Of a stretch of DNA of 64,000 bases, positions 33,941-41,808 are shown in pieces. How positions within the stretch are numbered: the stretch's first letter is position 1; every line of letters starts with the position of its first letter. The position numbers and the translations under genes are program-made. The notes under the pieces are model-generated. The model had not been told where the DNA came from and made no database searches. It saw nothing but the letters and a program-made list of their open reading frames with translations. Source of the stretch: Streptomyces sp. NBC_00258 (GTDB taxonomy: Bacteria; Actinomycetota; Actinomycetes; Streptomycetales; Streptomycetaceae). The stretch is from assembly GCF_036182465.1 (NCBI RefSeq), contig NZ_CP108081.1, forward strand, positions 6,820,001-6,884,000, in the 5' to 3' direction.

Positions 33941-35845
33941 ATGACGACCGTCCAGGCCTCCGCCGACCACCCGTCGGCCGATACGGACCACCGGCTCGAC
34001 GCACTCCTGCTCGAACGGTGGGAGCGCGATCCCGCCCTCCCCGCGATCGTCTCCGGCGACACCGTCGTCACCGTGGGCGAGTTGAGGGAACGGGTCCTGC
34101 GGACCGCCGCGGCCCTTCGCGCGCACGGCGTACGGGCCGGCGACCGCGTCGTGATCCATCACGAGCGCTCCGTCGAGTTCGTGGTGGCCGTGCTGGGCGC
34201 GATGTTCGCGGGCGCCGCCCACGCGGCACTCGGCGTGGACGACCCGCCGCGGCGGATCCTGCGGGCCGTCCAGGACTGCGAGCCCCGGGCCGTGCTCACC
34301 GACTCCGCGCTGCGCGACCGCTTTTCGGACGTGCCGGGCCTGTCGGACCTGATCGTCCTGACGGACGAGGAGTGCGCCACGTACCCGCCGACACCCGAAC
34401 CGGTACGGGGGAATGCGTCGGCGGACGACCCCGTCGCCGTCATCTACACGTCCGGGTCCACGGGCCGCCCCAAGGCCTCGCTGATCAGCCACCGCGCTCT
34501 CGTCTCACGGATCACGGCCCTGCAGACCACGCACCGCATGGACGAGCGCGACCGGATGATGCACCACACGGTGTGCACGTTCGACATGTATCTCGGCGAG
34601 CTGTACTGGCCGTTGCTCGCCGGCGCCACCGTCGTCGTCGCGGCCCCGGGCCGCCATCGCGACGCGGACCATCTCGCGGCGCTGATACGCGACCAGGGGG
34701 TCACGACGGTCTACTTCGGCGTGTCCCAGCTCGAACTCTTCCTGCTGACCCGCGATCCCGCCGAGCGGTACGACGGGCTGCGGCAGGTGCTCACCGGCGG
34801 CGAGCCGCTCGGTCCCGACCTGGTCAAGCGCTTCCACTCGCGCTCCACCGCGTCGCTCACCAATATCTACGGGCCCAGCGAGTGCACGATCTACAGCACG
34901 GCCTGGCTGTGCCCGCGCGATCCCGACCTCGACACCGTGCTCATCGGTCCCGCCATCCAGGACACCGAGCTGTGGATCCTCGACCAGAACGGCGCTCCGG
35001 TCCCCGACGGGGAGCCCGGCGAGCTCTACATCGGCGGCGCCGGCGTCGCCCTCGGCTATCTGAACCGGCCCGAACTCACCGCCGAGCGCTTCCTCGGCGC
35101 CGAGCGCTTTCCCGACGCCCCCGCGGTGAGCCCGGACAGCCGCCTCTACCGTTCCGGCGACCTGGTCAGGGCGCGGTCCGACGGCGCGCTGGAGTTCCTG
35201 GGCCGGGCCGACCGGCAGGTGAAGATCAGGGGCATCCGCATCGAGCCCGGCGAGATCGAGGAGACCGCCAAGCGCTGTACGGGGGTCCGGCAGGCGGCGG
35301 TAGTCGCGCACGGCTCGGGTGCCGAGAAGCGTCTCGCCGCGTTCGTGGTGCCCGAGAAGGGTGTGGCACCGGGCAGCCTGCCGTCGTCCGTACGCGAGGC
35401 TCTGCGGATCTGGCTCCCGCCGTACATGGTGCCGTCGGCCATCGAGGTGGCGGACGAACTGCCGCTGACGCCGAACGGCAAGCTCGACCGCCGTCTCCTG
35501 GAGACCTGGGCGGCGAAGCGGTCGGCCGAATCCACGCCCGCGCGGCCCGTACACCGTGCGCCCGCCGAAGCGGCTGCGGACGCGGGAGCCGACATGGACG
35601 CGCATCCGGATGTGGAGAGCGTCGTCTCCGAGGTGTGGTGCGAGGTCCTCCAGGTCTCCGCCGTCGGCCGGGACGACGACTTCTTCGACCTGGGCGGGGA
35701 TTCCTTCAAGGTGCTGCGCGTCGTCGAGACCCTCCGGGAACGGCTGCGGACGGACATCCCCCTGGCGGCGCTGCTGCTGGAGCCGACAGCGGCCGAGTTC
35801 AGCGCGGAACTGCGCCGCATCATGTCTCTCGGACCCACGGACTGA
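33941..35845 (+). CDS. Stand-alone NRPS adenylation-PCP didomain
   Basis: A 634-residue protein. The adenylation core motifs are IYTSGSTGRPKAS (about 166-178), NIYGPSECT, RSGDL, GRADRQVKIRGIRIEPGEIE and Lys514 in PNGKLDRR. PCP has Ser588 in LGGDSFKV. Manual alignment to PheA gives the pocket code D-M-G-F-L-G-I-I-Y-K, nearest to isoleucine-type codes I can recall, so a branched aliphatic amino acid is a reasonable guess. It is the only adenylation domain in the operon and must therefore charge its own PCP and perhaps the PCP of the large protein. GAGG at 33928-33931 supports the ATG. A terminator follows. Confidence 0.9.
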   Translation: MTTVQASADHPSADTDHRLDALLLERWERDPALPAIVSGDTVVTVGELRERVLRTAAALRAHGVRAGDRVVIHHERSVEFVVAVLGAMFAGAAHAALGVDDPPRRILRAVQDCEPRAVLTDSALRDRFSDVPGLSDLIVLTDEECATYPPTPEPVRGNASADDPVAVIYTSGSTGRPKASLISHRALVSRITALQTTHRMDERDRMMHHTVCTFDMYLGELYWPLLAGATVVVAAPGRHRDADHLAALIRDQGVTTVYFGVSQLELFLLTRDPAERYDGLRQVLTGGEPLGPDLVKRFHSRSTASLTNIYGPSECTIYSTAWLCPRDPDLDTVLIGPAIQDTELWILDQNGAPVPDGEPGELYIGGAGVALGYLNRPELTAERFLGAERFPDAPAVSPDSRLYRSGDLVRARSDGALEFLGRADRQVKIRGIRIEPGEIEETAKRCTGVRQAAVVAHGSGAEKRLAAFVVPEKGVAPGSLPSSVREALRIWLPPYMVPSAIEVADELPLTPNGKLDRRLLETWAAKRSAESTPARPVHRAPAEAAADAGADMDAHPDVESVVSEVWCEVLQVSAVGRDDDFFDLGGDSFKVLRVVETLRERLRTDIPLAALLLEPTAAEFSAELRRIMSLGPTD

Positions 35846-35889
35846 ACCCGGGAGTTCCGGGGAGTCCATGGAGCCCCGGGAGCGCGATA

Positions 35890-35916
35890 CGGGGGCCCGG
35901 AACTTCCGGGCCCCCG
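35890..35916 (+). terminator. Terminator at the end of the biosynthetic operon
   Basis: An 11-bp GC stem (arm GGGGGCCCGG after a C) closes a 5-nt loop AACTT. It lies 45 nt after the A-PCP stop and 22 nt before the end of the convergent hydrolase gene, so it can serve both. Confidence 0.8.
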
Positions 35917-35937
35917 CGTCTGGTTCGTACCGAGCTG

Positions 35938-38727
35938 CTACGGCGCGTCCACCACCGTGCCGTCGAGCACCGGCCCCTCCACCTGCTCGCCGTCCTCCTT
36001 CCAGAGGGACAGCTGGATCCGCAGCGACTCCTCCGGCTCGCTCACGCCGTCCGCGACGACGGGAACGGTCACGTCGGTGCTCAGCTCGCCCTGGGGGATG
36101 GCGAGGGGCAGATAGAGCCCTTCCAGTGAGGACAGCGGCCGGGAGGGGGCCGGTGACTCACCGGTGGTCTCGTCGAGCCAGGCCGGGTCGACGTCGGTGG
36201 TGGACAGTTCGGCGCCGTCGACCGGCGCGAACGCGGAGTCGATCCAGATCTCCGTGTCGGCGACCGCGGACTGGGTGATCCGCCACTTCAGGCTCTGGCC
36301 CTCGGTGACCCGGTTCGGGACCGGCGTCACGCTGAACGTGGGCATCGGGTCGTCGTCCTTCACGGTCACGCCGCCGAGGTGGTTGCCGACCACCGTGTCG
36401 TGGACGGCCTTGGCGAACACGTTGTACGCCGTGCCGTAGCTGTAGCGGGTGTTGCCGGGCACGTCGACAGGGACGTCGATGCCTTCGCCGCCGGGGCGCA
36501 CCGTCACCACCCGGGACGTGGTCTCACGCGTCTCGGGGTCCGAGACGAAGAGCCGGATCTGGCCACTGCCCTGCCCGGAGAGCCGTACCGGCACCTGGTA
36601 GGTCCTGACCCCGGAGTCGCCCTCGTCGGCGGTCAGCCGGCCGATGTCGACGCGCGGCAGCGAGACCGGCCGTACGTCCGCCATGCCGGGGCGCCAGCCC
36701 CAGGCGTCGATCAGCCACGCCTTTCCGGATCCGCTGCGAGGAGTCAGTTCGAGGGACTTCACCTTCTTCAGGTCCAGCCCGGCCGCGGTCGCGGCGGTCA
36801 GCGGGACGCGTACCTCCTGGCCCCAGTACGAGGTCGTCCGCTCGGTGCCCGGGAGTCCGTCGAGGCGGAGGCCGCCGAGCGTCGCCCGTCGGCCCGCGGT
36901 GTCGGTGAGGGACACGTCCATGCGGGTGCCGGTGGTGTTCGGGGGCACGATGACCCGCAGGGCCAGCGACTTGGCTCCGGTCACGGAGACCGGTTGCGCG
37001 GGCTGTACCCGTACCGGGGAACCCGGCGCCGACCAGTCGAGCGCCACGGCGTTACGGCCCTGCTCCCGGTCGGTCTCCCAGCCGGCGAAGTGCGGTGACG
37101 CGCCGGGCTCGTCGGGGTTGAGGCAGCTCGTCGCCGGGTCGGGGTCGACCTGCTCGCACAGCCTGCCGCCGTCCACCTTCACCGAGGGGTCCGGCAGGAA
37201 CGCGCCGGCGCGACGGGCACCGACGGCGTGGGTGAGGACGCGGGCGGGACCCGCGGACTCCGCGCGTACGCCGGAGCCGTCCAGCAGCGGCCGGACCCGG
37301 TCGTCGCCCGCGACGAACGCCCGGGCGGCGGCGGCTGTGTAGGTGGAGCCGGCGGCCTGCTGCTGCTTGGCGGTCAGGCGCGTCGCGGCGCCCGGCGTGC
37401 ACACCGCGTCCGGCGACTCCTCGTCGTCCCAGAAGTCGTCGTTGGCGGGCGCCTCGGCCTGGCCCGGCGTCCACTCGGTGTTGAAGTAGTTGTGGTTGGC
37501 GCCGACCATGTAGACCGCGCTGTGCAGGGCGGCACCACGGCTGACACCGCGTGTCCCGTCCACGAAGATCTCACCCTGCAGATCGGACACGTCGCCGTCG
37601 CAGCCGGGCAGGATCGTCATCGACGGCACCTCGGGAGCGGGGTTCTGCCCGAAGATGGTGGGGCCGATGAGGACGGTCCCCCGTATCTTCCAGCGCACCG
37701 GACCCCGGTAGCCGTCCCGGTCGGCGGGAGGCTTCGAGAGGCTGTCCATCGCGGCCCGGTTCACGCCCTCGCCGCCCCGCGAGTGACCGACCAGGAGTAC
37801 GCGCGACAGGTCGGCCCGCGCCGACTTCCGTACGATCGCCGGTGCCGAAGTCCGTCCGGCGCCCGACCAGTTGGCCCAGCGGGCGAGATGCTGCCGCACG
37901 AGGGACGAGCGGGCCTGCGCTCCGCCGTCCTCCGCCGCGAAGTCCTGCCCGTTGACGCCGTTGGCGGATATGGACACCGTCACATAGCCCTGGGACGCCA
38001 GCAGCTTCTGGTCGTGCAGATAGCCGCGGTGACTCGGTACCGGCTTCGAGTCGGTGGGGCAGGGCCAGTCGCCGACGAACTCGCCCTCCGGGCCCCCGGT
38101 GTAGCAGGTGGGGTGCCGGCCGTGCAGGAAGAGGGCCAGCGGGCGCTTGCCCTGGGCTCCGGCCGGTGCGACCACGGCCGCGCGCATCTCCACCGGTTCG
38201 GGGAAGTCGGGCAGCTTCACGGACTTCAGCTCGTACTCGCCGCTGACCGTGCGGTACGGGCCGGGGACGCCGGGGTCCACGGGGTTGGCGGGCGGCAGGG
38301 CCGACGGCTTCACCGGCGCCTTGGAGCGTCGCCGTTGCGAGTCGGCCTCGATGCCGGCCTCGTCGAGGCGGCGGCCGGCTGCCCGTACCTGGAGGTCCTT
38401 CGCCGGCCCGGGTTCCACGCCCTGGAGGGCCAGGCTGAACGTGTGCCCGTCCTTGGCGGCGAGGGGCCGGCCCAGCAGCCGGTCGCCGGAGTAGAACTCG
38501 ACGGCGGCGTCTCCCATGGGCACCGGTGTGGCCGAGCGCCAGGTCAGGTGCTGACCGGATCTCGTTCCGGTGATCTGCCAGCCCGCCGGCAGTCTGCCGT
38601 CGGGGTCGGCCGAGGCCGCGGGCGGTGCGGGTTCGGCGGCCGGCCGGGCCTGCGCCACTCCTTGCGACCCCACCACCACCCCCAACAACGCGGCGGCGGC
38701 GACCAATGTGCGCCGGGCATGGATCAA
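35938..38727 (-). CDS. Large secreted alpha/beta hydrolase with beta-sandwich C-terminus
   Basis: A predicted exported protein of 929 residues. The signal peptide is RRTLVAAAALLGVVVGSQGVAQARP. A hydrolase domain holds LALFLHGRHPTCY and the serine elbow LLVGHSRGGEGVNRAAM, then LPGCDGDVSDLQG and GANHNYFN. C-terminal domains look like carbohydrate-binding or CalX-beta-like sandwiches (TADEGDSGVRTYQVPVRL, VTEGQSLKWRITQS). The substrate is unknown; esterase or polymer hydrolase is likely. The TTG at 38727 has a strong AGGAGGAGAAGG before it and gives a normal signal peptide; the longest frame starts at 38829. Its operon-facing end is convergent with the NRPS operon. Confidence 0.75.
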   Translation of the reverse strand: MIHARRTLVAAAALLGVVVGSQGVAQARPAAEPAPPAASADPDGRLPAGWQITGTRSGQHLTWRSATPVPMGDAAVEFYSGDRLLGRPLAAKDGHTFSLALQGVEPGPAKDLQVRAAGRRLDEAGIEADSQRRRSKAPVKPSALPPANPVDPGVPGPYRTVSGEYELKSVKLPDFPEPVEMRAAVVAPAGAQGKRPLALFLHGRHPTCYTGGPEGEFVGDWPCPTDSKPVPSHRGYLHDQKLLASQGYVTVSISANGVNGQDFAAEDGGAQARSSLVRQHLARWANWSGAGRTSAPAIVRKSARADLSRVLLVGHSRGGEGVNRAAMDSLSKPPADRDGYRGPVRWKIRGTVLIGPTIFGQNPAPEVPSMTILPGCDGDVSDLQGEIFVDGTRGVSRGAALHSAVYMVGANHNYFNTEWTPGQAEAPANDDFWDDEESPDAVCTPGAATRLTAKQQQAAGSTYTAAAARAFVAGDDRVRPLLDGSGVRAESAGPARVLTHAVGARRAGAFLPDPSVKVDGGRLCEQVDPDPATSCLNPDEPGASPHFAGWETDREQGRNAVALDWSAPGSPVRVQPAQPVSVTGAKSLALRVIVPPNTTGTRMDVSLTDTAGRRATLGGLRLDGLPGTERTTSYWGQEVRVPLTAATAAGLDLKKVKSLELTPRSGSGKAWLIDAWGWRPGMADVRPVSLPRVDIGRLTADEGDSGVRTYQVPVRLSGQGSGQIRLFVSDPETRETTSRVVTVRPGGEGIDVPVDVPGNTRYSYGTAYNVFAKAVHDTVVGNHLGGVTVKDDDPMPTFSVTPVPNRVTEGQSLKWRITQSAVADTEIWIDSAFAPVDGAELSTTDVDPAWLDETTGESPAPSRPLSSLEGLYLPLAIPQGELSTDVTVPVVADGVSEPEESLRIQLSLWKEDGEQVEGPVLDGTVVDAP

Positions 38728-38927
38728 CGTCCTTCTCCTCCTGTTGGCTCCGCGCCCGGGCACCTCAGTTGCCCCAGGTGTCCCGGGCATCTCTCTCGTC
38801 CCTGAGAAGAAGATGAGAATCGAGGCCACAGGGTTGCTCGGAATGGACGTCCGGTCGAGGCAAGCGTGTGCCTCAAGTGGAGCCCGGAGAAGTGGAGTTG
38901 GCCCGGCGCGGGGCCGTCAGGCAGGCC

Positions 38928-39875
38928 CTAGGAGCCGAGCGTCGCCAGGGCCGGGCCGAAGGCGATGAGCAGCGGGATGAGCGGGGCCAGGGCGGCGGCC
39001 GTCGTCGTACCGCGGCGGTGGGTCCGGGGCAGGCGGGGCGGCGGGTCCAGGAGGCGTTCCACCCGCTGGTGGAGCAGGGGGCGGGGAGTGGCGCAGGACA
39101 GGACGCCCCGGTGCTGGTTCAGCTCGATCAGCGCGAGGGCCGTGGTGAGGTGACCGCAGCTCCGGGAGGCCGTGTCGTCGGCGGAGAGCTCGACCAGGCG
39201 ATGGGTCTGGTCGCGGAAGTGGGTGAAGAGCGGGATGCCGGGGAAGCCGGAGGCCAGCGCCTGGGAGAGGTGCAGGAGCCAGTCGTGGCGGGCCCGGGCG
39301 TGACCCAGCTCGTGGGCCTGGATGGCGTCCAGCTGGTGGTCGGTGAGGCGCTGCAGGGCGCCCGTGGTGACGACGAGCTGGGGCGGGCTGCCCGGCATCC
39401 ACCAGGCGTCCGGGTACTCGTCCTCCAGCACGAGGAGCGGGCCGCGGGAGTCGCTGAGCCCGGCCGGCAGCTCGGGGGCGCGTTCGCGCAGGTGCGCGCG
39501 GCGCAGCCGGCCTCGCCTGCGGGCCTCCGTCACCTCCCGCGCGAGCATGGCCGTGGTCCAGGCGGCACCGCCGGCCAGCAGCAGCGTCAGCGCGGTGGTC
39601 CAGGGCGGGGCGGCGGCCAGGTCGTACGCCGCGGTGACCCTGGGCGGCGCGGGCGCGAAGACATGGACACGGACGGTGTGGAAGACCGCCGAGGCACTCA
39701 GCACGAGCGACGTCAGACAGCAGAGCAGCACGGTGGCGACCAGGCACTGCCACACCCACAGCGCGAGCACGGGCTCCCGGTCGGGCCAGACCGCACGGGT
39801 CAGGACACGGGGCGCCGCGACCGCGGCCGCCAGGGCGACGACCGCCATCAGGAGGAGGGAGATCGATACGGTCAT
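38928..39875 (-). CDS. M56 (BlaR1-like) membrane metallopeptidase
   Basis: A 315-residue membrane peptidase. Two N-terminal hydrophobic helices (SISLLLMAVVALAAAVAAP, VATVLLCCLTSLVLSAS), a third near residue 100, and a C-terminal helix flank a cytosolic domain with the zinc motif HELGH followed by ARARHDWLLHL and a downstream acidic ELSADD. M56 proteins usually cleave a BlaI/MecI repressor in response to an outside signal. No BlaI-type gene is adjacent here, which is unusual. The ATG at 39875 lies at the end of a 32-residue ORF in an ATGA overlap. Confidence 0.85.
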   Translation of the reverse strand: MTVSISLLLMAVVALAAAVAAPRVLTRAVWPDREPVLALWVWQCLVATVLLCCLTSLVLSASAVFHTVRVHVFAPAPPRVTAAYDLAAAPPWTTALTLLLAGGAAWTTAMLAREVTEARRRGRLRRAHLRERAPELPAGLSDSRGPLLVLEDEYPDAWWMPGSPPQLVVTTGALQRLTDHQLDAIQAHELGHARARHDWLLHLSQALASGFPGIPLFTHFRDQTHRLVELSADDTASRSCGHLTTALALIELNQHRGVLSCATPRPLLHQRVERLLDPPPRLPRTHRRGTTTAAALAPLIPLLIAFGPALATLGS

Positions 39876-39970
39876 GTCGCGGGGTACCTCTCGTCCGCCG
39901 GCCGTGCCGTGGTGAACGTGCCGCCCGTGGTCGCGGGGACGGCGGTGAGCCGTGCGGGGCGGACGGTCAT
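39872..39970 (-). CDS. 32-residue ORF coupled to the M56 peptidase
   Basis: The frame MTVRPARLTAVPATTGGTFT... ends in ATGA, overlapping the M56 start. A good ribosome site, GAAGGAG, precedes its ATG by 9 nt, better than that of the M56 gene. It occupies the place where a BlaI-type repressor gene normally stands. It may be a coupling leader or the stump of a lost gene. No homology was recognised. Confidence 0.4.
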   Translation of the reverse strand: MTVRPARLTAVPATTGGTFTTARPADERYPAT

Positions 39971-40072
39971 GTCGCGGGCTCCTTCGGGAAGCGGCCGTGG
40001 ACACGCTACCTGCCACCGGGGCCATGAGGGCAATGAGCGGCACGACGGCGAACCGCGAGTAACCATGGACGC

Positions 40073-40501
40073 ATGGACGGTGGCGGCGCGGTGAGTGGCG
40101 GGTACTCCGGTACGCCGCCGGCCAAGAAGATCGGGATCAAGGCCGGGCAGCGGGTGCGGTTGCTGCACGCGCCGGGGGAGGGGTGGGCGATCCCCGGGCT
40201 GCCCGAGGGCTGCGAGGTTGCCGAAGGAGGGCCGAAGGGGGCGGACGTCACCCTGGCCTTCTACCGGGAGGCGGCCCTCCTGGCCGCCGAGGGACCCGGC
40301 CTCGTCGAGGCGCTCGCCGACTCCGCGATGCTCTGGATCGCCTGGCCGCGGAAGGCCGCCGGCCACGTCAGCGACATCACCGAGAACGGGCTGCGGGAGC
40401 TGTTCCTGCCACTGGGTGTCGTGGATGTGAAGGTCGCCGCGCTCGGGGACGACTGGTCCGGGCTGAAGTTCGTACGCCGCAGGGAGAATCGGCGTATTTG
40501 A
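40073..40501 (+). CDS. DUF3052 family protein
   Basis: A 142-residue soluble protein with the DUF3052 layout: KKIGIKAGQRVRLLHAPGEGW, a central DVTLAFYREAALLA, then AMLWIAWPRKAAGHVSDITENGLRELFLPLGVVDVKVAALGDDWSGLKFVRRRENR. The family is widespread in actinobacteria and functionally unknown. It is divergent from the M56 locus and is followed by a glycosyltransferase about 57 nt downstream, possibly co-transcribed. A GTG eight codons in is an alternative start. Confidence 0.85.
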   Translation: MDGGGAVSGGYSGTPPAKKIGIKAGQRVRLLHAPGEGWAIPGLPEGCEVAEGGPKGADVTLAFYREAALLAAEGPGLVEALADSAMLWIAWPRKAAGHVSDITENGLRELFLPLGVVDVKVAALGDDWSGLKFVRRRENRRI

Positions 40502-40557
40502 AGAGTCCTTACCGTGAACGGCTAGCATCGCTCCTTGTTGTCGAACGAGGTCGAGTG

Positions 40558-41469
40558 GTGGGGGTGGGCGCCGTGCCGATGGAGCCGCGGATCGCGGTGG
40601 CCGTGGTGACGATGGGCACACGGCCCCAGGAAGTCGACGCGCTGCTCGCGTCGGTGGCCAAGCAGGACGTCGCACCCACGCGGATCGTGATCGTCGGGAA
40701 CGGCTGTCCGCTGCCCGAGTTCGCCGACCGGCTGGGGCTGCCCGGCGAGGTCACGGCCATCGAGGTCGACGAGAACCTCGGCTGCCCGGGCGGCCGGAAC
40801 GTCGCGCTGCGCCGGCTGCGGGAGTTCGGGGACGTGGACGTCGTCATCGACCTGGACGACGACGGGCTCCTCGTCGACCCCGACGTCCTGCGACGCGTAC
40901 GGGACCTGTACGCCGCCGATCCGCGCCTCGGCATCGTGGGTTTCCGCATCGCCGACGAGCTCGGCGAGACCCAGCGGCGGCACGTACCCCGGCTCGGTGC
41001 CAAGGACCCGATGCGGGGCGGGGAGGTCACCGGCTTCCTCGGCGGCGGACACGCCCTCTCGATGGAGATGCTCGCGCAGACCGGGGACTGGCCGGCCGAG
41101 TTCTTCTTCGCGCACGAGGAGACCGACCTGGCGTGGCGGGCCGCCGACGCCGGGTGGACCATCCGGTACGAGCCCGAGCTGCTGCTCCAGCACCCCAAGA
41201 CCTCACCCGCACGGCACGCCATCTACTACCGCGTCACCGCCCGCAACCGCGTCTGGCTGGTCCGGCGCAGGCTGCCGCTCCCGCTCATCCCCGTCCACCT
41301 GGCGGTCTGGATCGCGCTGACTCTCCTGCGGACACGGTCCGTTGGCGGGTTGCGGGCATGGTTCGGCGGCTTCGTGGAGGGGCTCCGGGTGTCGGCGGGG
41401 GAACGGCGGCCGATGCGCTGGAAGACCGTGTGGCGCCTCACGCGCCTGGGGCGGCCGCCGGTCGTCTGA
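40558..41469 (+). CDS. Family 2 glycosyltransferase
   Basis: About 303 residues of GT-A fold. RIAVAVVTMGTRPQEVDALLAS opens the Rossmann-like domain, VVIDLDDDGLL carries the metal/nucleotide DxD, GFLGGGHALSMEML and FFFAHEETDLAWRAADAGW carry the acceptor and catalytic acid region. A basic C-terminal tail and a hydrophobic LIPVHLAVWIALTLL segment suggest membrane association. It resembles rhamnosyl or galactosyl transferases of cell-wall polysaccharide synthesis. Several starts are possible (40555, 40558, 40573, 40579); 40558 is 7 nt after GAGG. Confidence 0.85.
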   Translation: MGVGAVPMEPRIAVAVVTMGTRPQEVDALLASVAKQDVAPTRIVIVGNGCPLPEFADRLGLPGEVTAIEVDENLGCPGGRNVALRRLREFGDVDVVIDLDDDGLLVDPDVLRRVRDLYAADPRLGIVGFRIADELGETQRRHVPRLGAKDPMRGGEVTGFLGGGHALSMEMLAQTGDWPAEFFFAHEETDLAWRAADAGWTIRYEPELLLQHPKTSPARHAIYYRVTARNRVWLVRRRLPLPLIPVHLAVWIALTLLRTRSVGGLRAWFGGFVEGLRVSAGERRPMRWKTVWRLTRLGRPPVV

Positions 41470-41808
41470 GCGGGTCCCACCTGCGCCCGCGCCGGTTTTT
41501 GCTCGTGGGAACTCGCGGGTGGCTGTGCCCGTCGGAGGAGCGCTGGAGGCCTGGCGCGGAGGGCTGTTCGTTGTTCGTGGCCGCTCTTCGCCCTGCTCAC
41601 GTGCTTTCGGACCCGGTCGCTACGGCGACACTCCCCCGAGCCGCGGCGACCTACGACGCCAACCGCGTACCGGAACGACCGGGTCCGAACGGTGATCAAA
41701 TCAGGCCACGCCAACCGATCGCTAACATGGGGCGAACGGTGTGGCGAGGCACAGAGTTTCGCCTGGGAGGTGGCGGGAGCGGCGGATTCAGGCCGTTGAC
41801 GGCCGCCG
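41470..41808 (+). promoter_or_regulatory. Intergenic region upstream of the AfsR-like regulator
   Basis: A 339-bp gap with no convincing gene. The stretch GGTGATCAAATCAGGCC ... CGCTAACATG (about 41691-41729) is locally AT-rich and is the best place for a promoter, with TAACAT at 41723-41728 as a possible -10. No terminator or clear operator was seen. Confidence 0.35.
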
